Shown here in pieces: positions 5,913-6,911 of a DNA stretch of 6,911 bases. The stretch is from CAYRFE01 sp964539615 (lineage in GTDB: Bacteria > Macinerneyibacteriota > Macinerneyibacteria > Macinerneyibacteriales > CAYRFE01). A program made the position numbers and the translations under genes. Position 1 is the first letter of the stretch. Each line of letters opens with the position of its first letter. The DNA lies in NCBI GenBank assembly GCA_964539615.1, contig CAZIJP010000140.1, positions 1 to 6,911 on the forward strand. The letters run 5' to 3'. A model generated the notes under the pieces. It was not told the origin of the DNA. It did no database searches and saw nothing but the letters and a program-made list of their open reading frames with translations.

Positions 5913-6851
5913 TTATGCCGCCTTTACCGTTTTTTTCTGTTTGATGACATAGTCAACGATCGGGGCGAACATATTTCCCAATAGAATTGCGAACATGATA
6001 CCTTCAGGCCAAACCGAGAACGTACGGATCAATGCGGTAACAATACCGATGAACGCGCCGTATATCCACCGACCTTTGTCGGTCTGTGCGGCAGATATCG
6101 GGTCGGTGGCCATAAATATAAGTCCGAACATGAATCCGCCCGATAACAGTGCGCTCAGCGGATCAACCGCATGCGCCACACCGGTAAAATACAATGCGGC
6201 ATGCATACCGGCAGAACCAAGCAAGCCGGCAACAATGATCCGATAACTTGCAACCTTTCGCCACATGAGATATATGCCTGCAAGGATTATTAAAAGAGCG
6301 CTCGTCTCGCCGAGGCACCCTGACGTTGTGCCGAACAGTAAGCTTTTCCCTGCCACAGCCTGACCGTCTGCCAACAGCTTCATGGGCGTTGCCGTTGTAA
6401 CGGCATCGCTCAAAAACGTTGTGAAATTATTTGAAGGCTCACGCCACGCCGTTATGCCCGTCATGGCCACGCCGAAGTTGAGATAAAGAAACACGCGGCC
6501 GACCAGAGCCGGGTTAAATACATTACGCCCGAATCCGCCGAAAACCATCTTGCCGAACAACACGCCGAAAACGATACCCACGGCAGCCATCCAATACGGA
6601 ATGGTCGGCGGCAAGATCAATGCAAACAACGTGTTGGTAACAAATATTGCCGAAGATACGGATTCCTTATACGTGCGAAGATAGATATACTCCGTCGCAA
6701 AACCGAAAAGATTCACTACTGCCAGCACCACAAGGCTCCGCCATCCGAAAAAATACACGGAGGCGATAACGATGGGCACCAACGAGTAAAGAACGTCGAA
6801 CATCGGTTTCTGTTTCATGATAAGCGGTTTTTTCTTCACGACATCAGACAT
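5913..6851 (-). CDS. nqrB: Na+-translocating NADH:quinone reductase subunit B, short form
   Basis: NqrB is the large membrane subunit that carries covalent FMN, binds riboflavin and reduces quinone. This 312-residue protein shows the family's blocks in order: FVTNTLFALILPPTIP at 70-85, GGFGRNVFNPALVGR at 105-119, the flavinylation motif DAVTTATP at 149-156 (FMN expected on Thr155), GETSALL at 181-187, MATDPISAAQTDKG at 247-260 and WPEGIMFAILLGNMFAP at 281-297. About nine to ten membrane helices are visible. The start at 6851 has an SD (AAGGGG, 5 bases before the ATG). Vibrio NqrB is about 415 residues, and this protein lacks the long N-terminal extension and an early loop, so its size resembles RnfD. 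I prefer NqrB because of the MATDPxSA/WPEGxMxAIL blocks and the NqrF neighbour. The flavinylation motif has Thr where SGAT has Gly. Confidence 0.93.
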   Translation of the reverse strand: MSDVVKKKPLIMKQKPMFDVLYSLVPIVIASVYFFGWRSLVVLAVVNLFGFATEYIYLRTYKESVSSAIFVTNTLFALILPPTIPYWMAAVGIVFGVLFGKMVFGGFGRNVFNPALVGRVFLYLNFGVAMTGITAWREPSNNFTTFLSDAVTTATPMKLLADGQAVAGKSLLFGTTSGCLGETSALLIILAGIYLMWRKVASYRIIVAGLLGSAGMHAALYFTGVAHAVDPLSALLSGGFMFGLIFMATDPISAAQTDKGRWIYGAFIGIVTALIRTFSVWPEGIMFAILLGNMFAPIVDYVIKQKKTVKAA

Positions 6852-6911
6852 AGCAACCCCTTTCGGAAAATATTCATTTGACCGTTACAATCAGCATACG
6901 ATAAACGAGCG
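6852..6911 (-). other. Upstream of nqrB: possible 3' end of the preceding gene
   Basis: On the minus strand one frame from the window edge reads 11 sense codons (LVYRMLIVTVK) and ends at TGA (6876-6874), 22 bases before the nqrB ATG. That spacing suits an operon partner, and nqrA would be expected here, but the peptide is too short to recognise and does not resemble the NqrA C-terminus I know. No convincing promoter or terminator is visible in these 60 bases. Confidence 0.25.

Noticed and set aside
4228..6851. Assignment of the complex as Rnf (RnfD, G, E, A) rather than Nqr
   Set aside because: The short NqrB resembles RnfD in size, but an NqrF with a fused ferredoxin and FAD/NADH module follows, the order is B-C-D-E-F, and the NqrB sequence blocks fit better. 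No RnfB or RnfC is seen.
1..6911. Mobile element, phage, CRISPR or defence system
   Set aside because: No transposase, integrase, direct-repeat array, toxin-antitoxin pair or nuclease motif is visible; a tRNA is present, but no attachment-site-like duplication of its 3' end was noticed in the window.

Overview
The window is a compact bacterial segment in which every supported gene lies on the minus strand, so it reads from right (6911) to left (1). Its core is most of an operon for a Na+-translocating NADH:quinone oxidoreductase: nqrB, nqrC (broken by a run of 100 N), nqrD, nqrE and nqrF at 6851-3111. An unrecognised 154-residue protein gene, pyrF (orotidine 5'-phosphate decarboxylase, long subfamily-2 type) and a zinc-ribbon/YIP1 membrane protein gene follow in tight succession. 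Overlaps of 4 bp, 1- to 42-base gaps and strong Shine-Dalgarno (SD) sites suggest one long transcript ending at a C(UUCG)G terminator at 976-997.

Left of that terminator come a DUF2752 membrane protein gene (975-595), a consensus sigma-70-type promoter, tRNA-Arg(CCG) at 515-442, and the first 140 codons of an unrecognised membrane-anchored protein that starts with GTG at 421 and runs off the window. No stretch of 300 bases lacks a gene.

Nqr, SD-led genes and balanced base composition suggest a Gram-negative anaerobe or facultative bacterium outside the classical gamma-proteobacterial Nqr owners. NqrB (312 aa) and NqrF (about 368 aa) are clearly shorter than the Vibrio proteins as I remember them. 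A spirochaete or PVC-type lineage is possible, but I cannot assign a taxon. The 100-N gap points to a draft or metagenomic scaffold.

In Nqr, NADH is oxidised by FAD in NqrF. Electrons then pass through the NqrF [2Fe-2S] centre, the NqrD/NqrE intramembrane Fe-S centre, covalent FMN on NqrC and covalent FMN on NqrB to quinone, while Na+ is exported. The landmark cofactor residues are visible in NqrB, C, D, E and F. NqrA and the flavin transferase ApbE are not in the window; nqrA may lie just beyond the right edge.

I see no mobile element, CRISPR array, phage gene or clearly new multi-gene system. The points most worth a second look are the shortened Nqr subunits, the unknown gene between nqrF and pyrF, the terminator that ends exactly at the next start codon, and the tRNA that appears to lead an mRNA.
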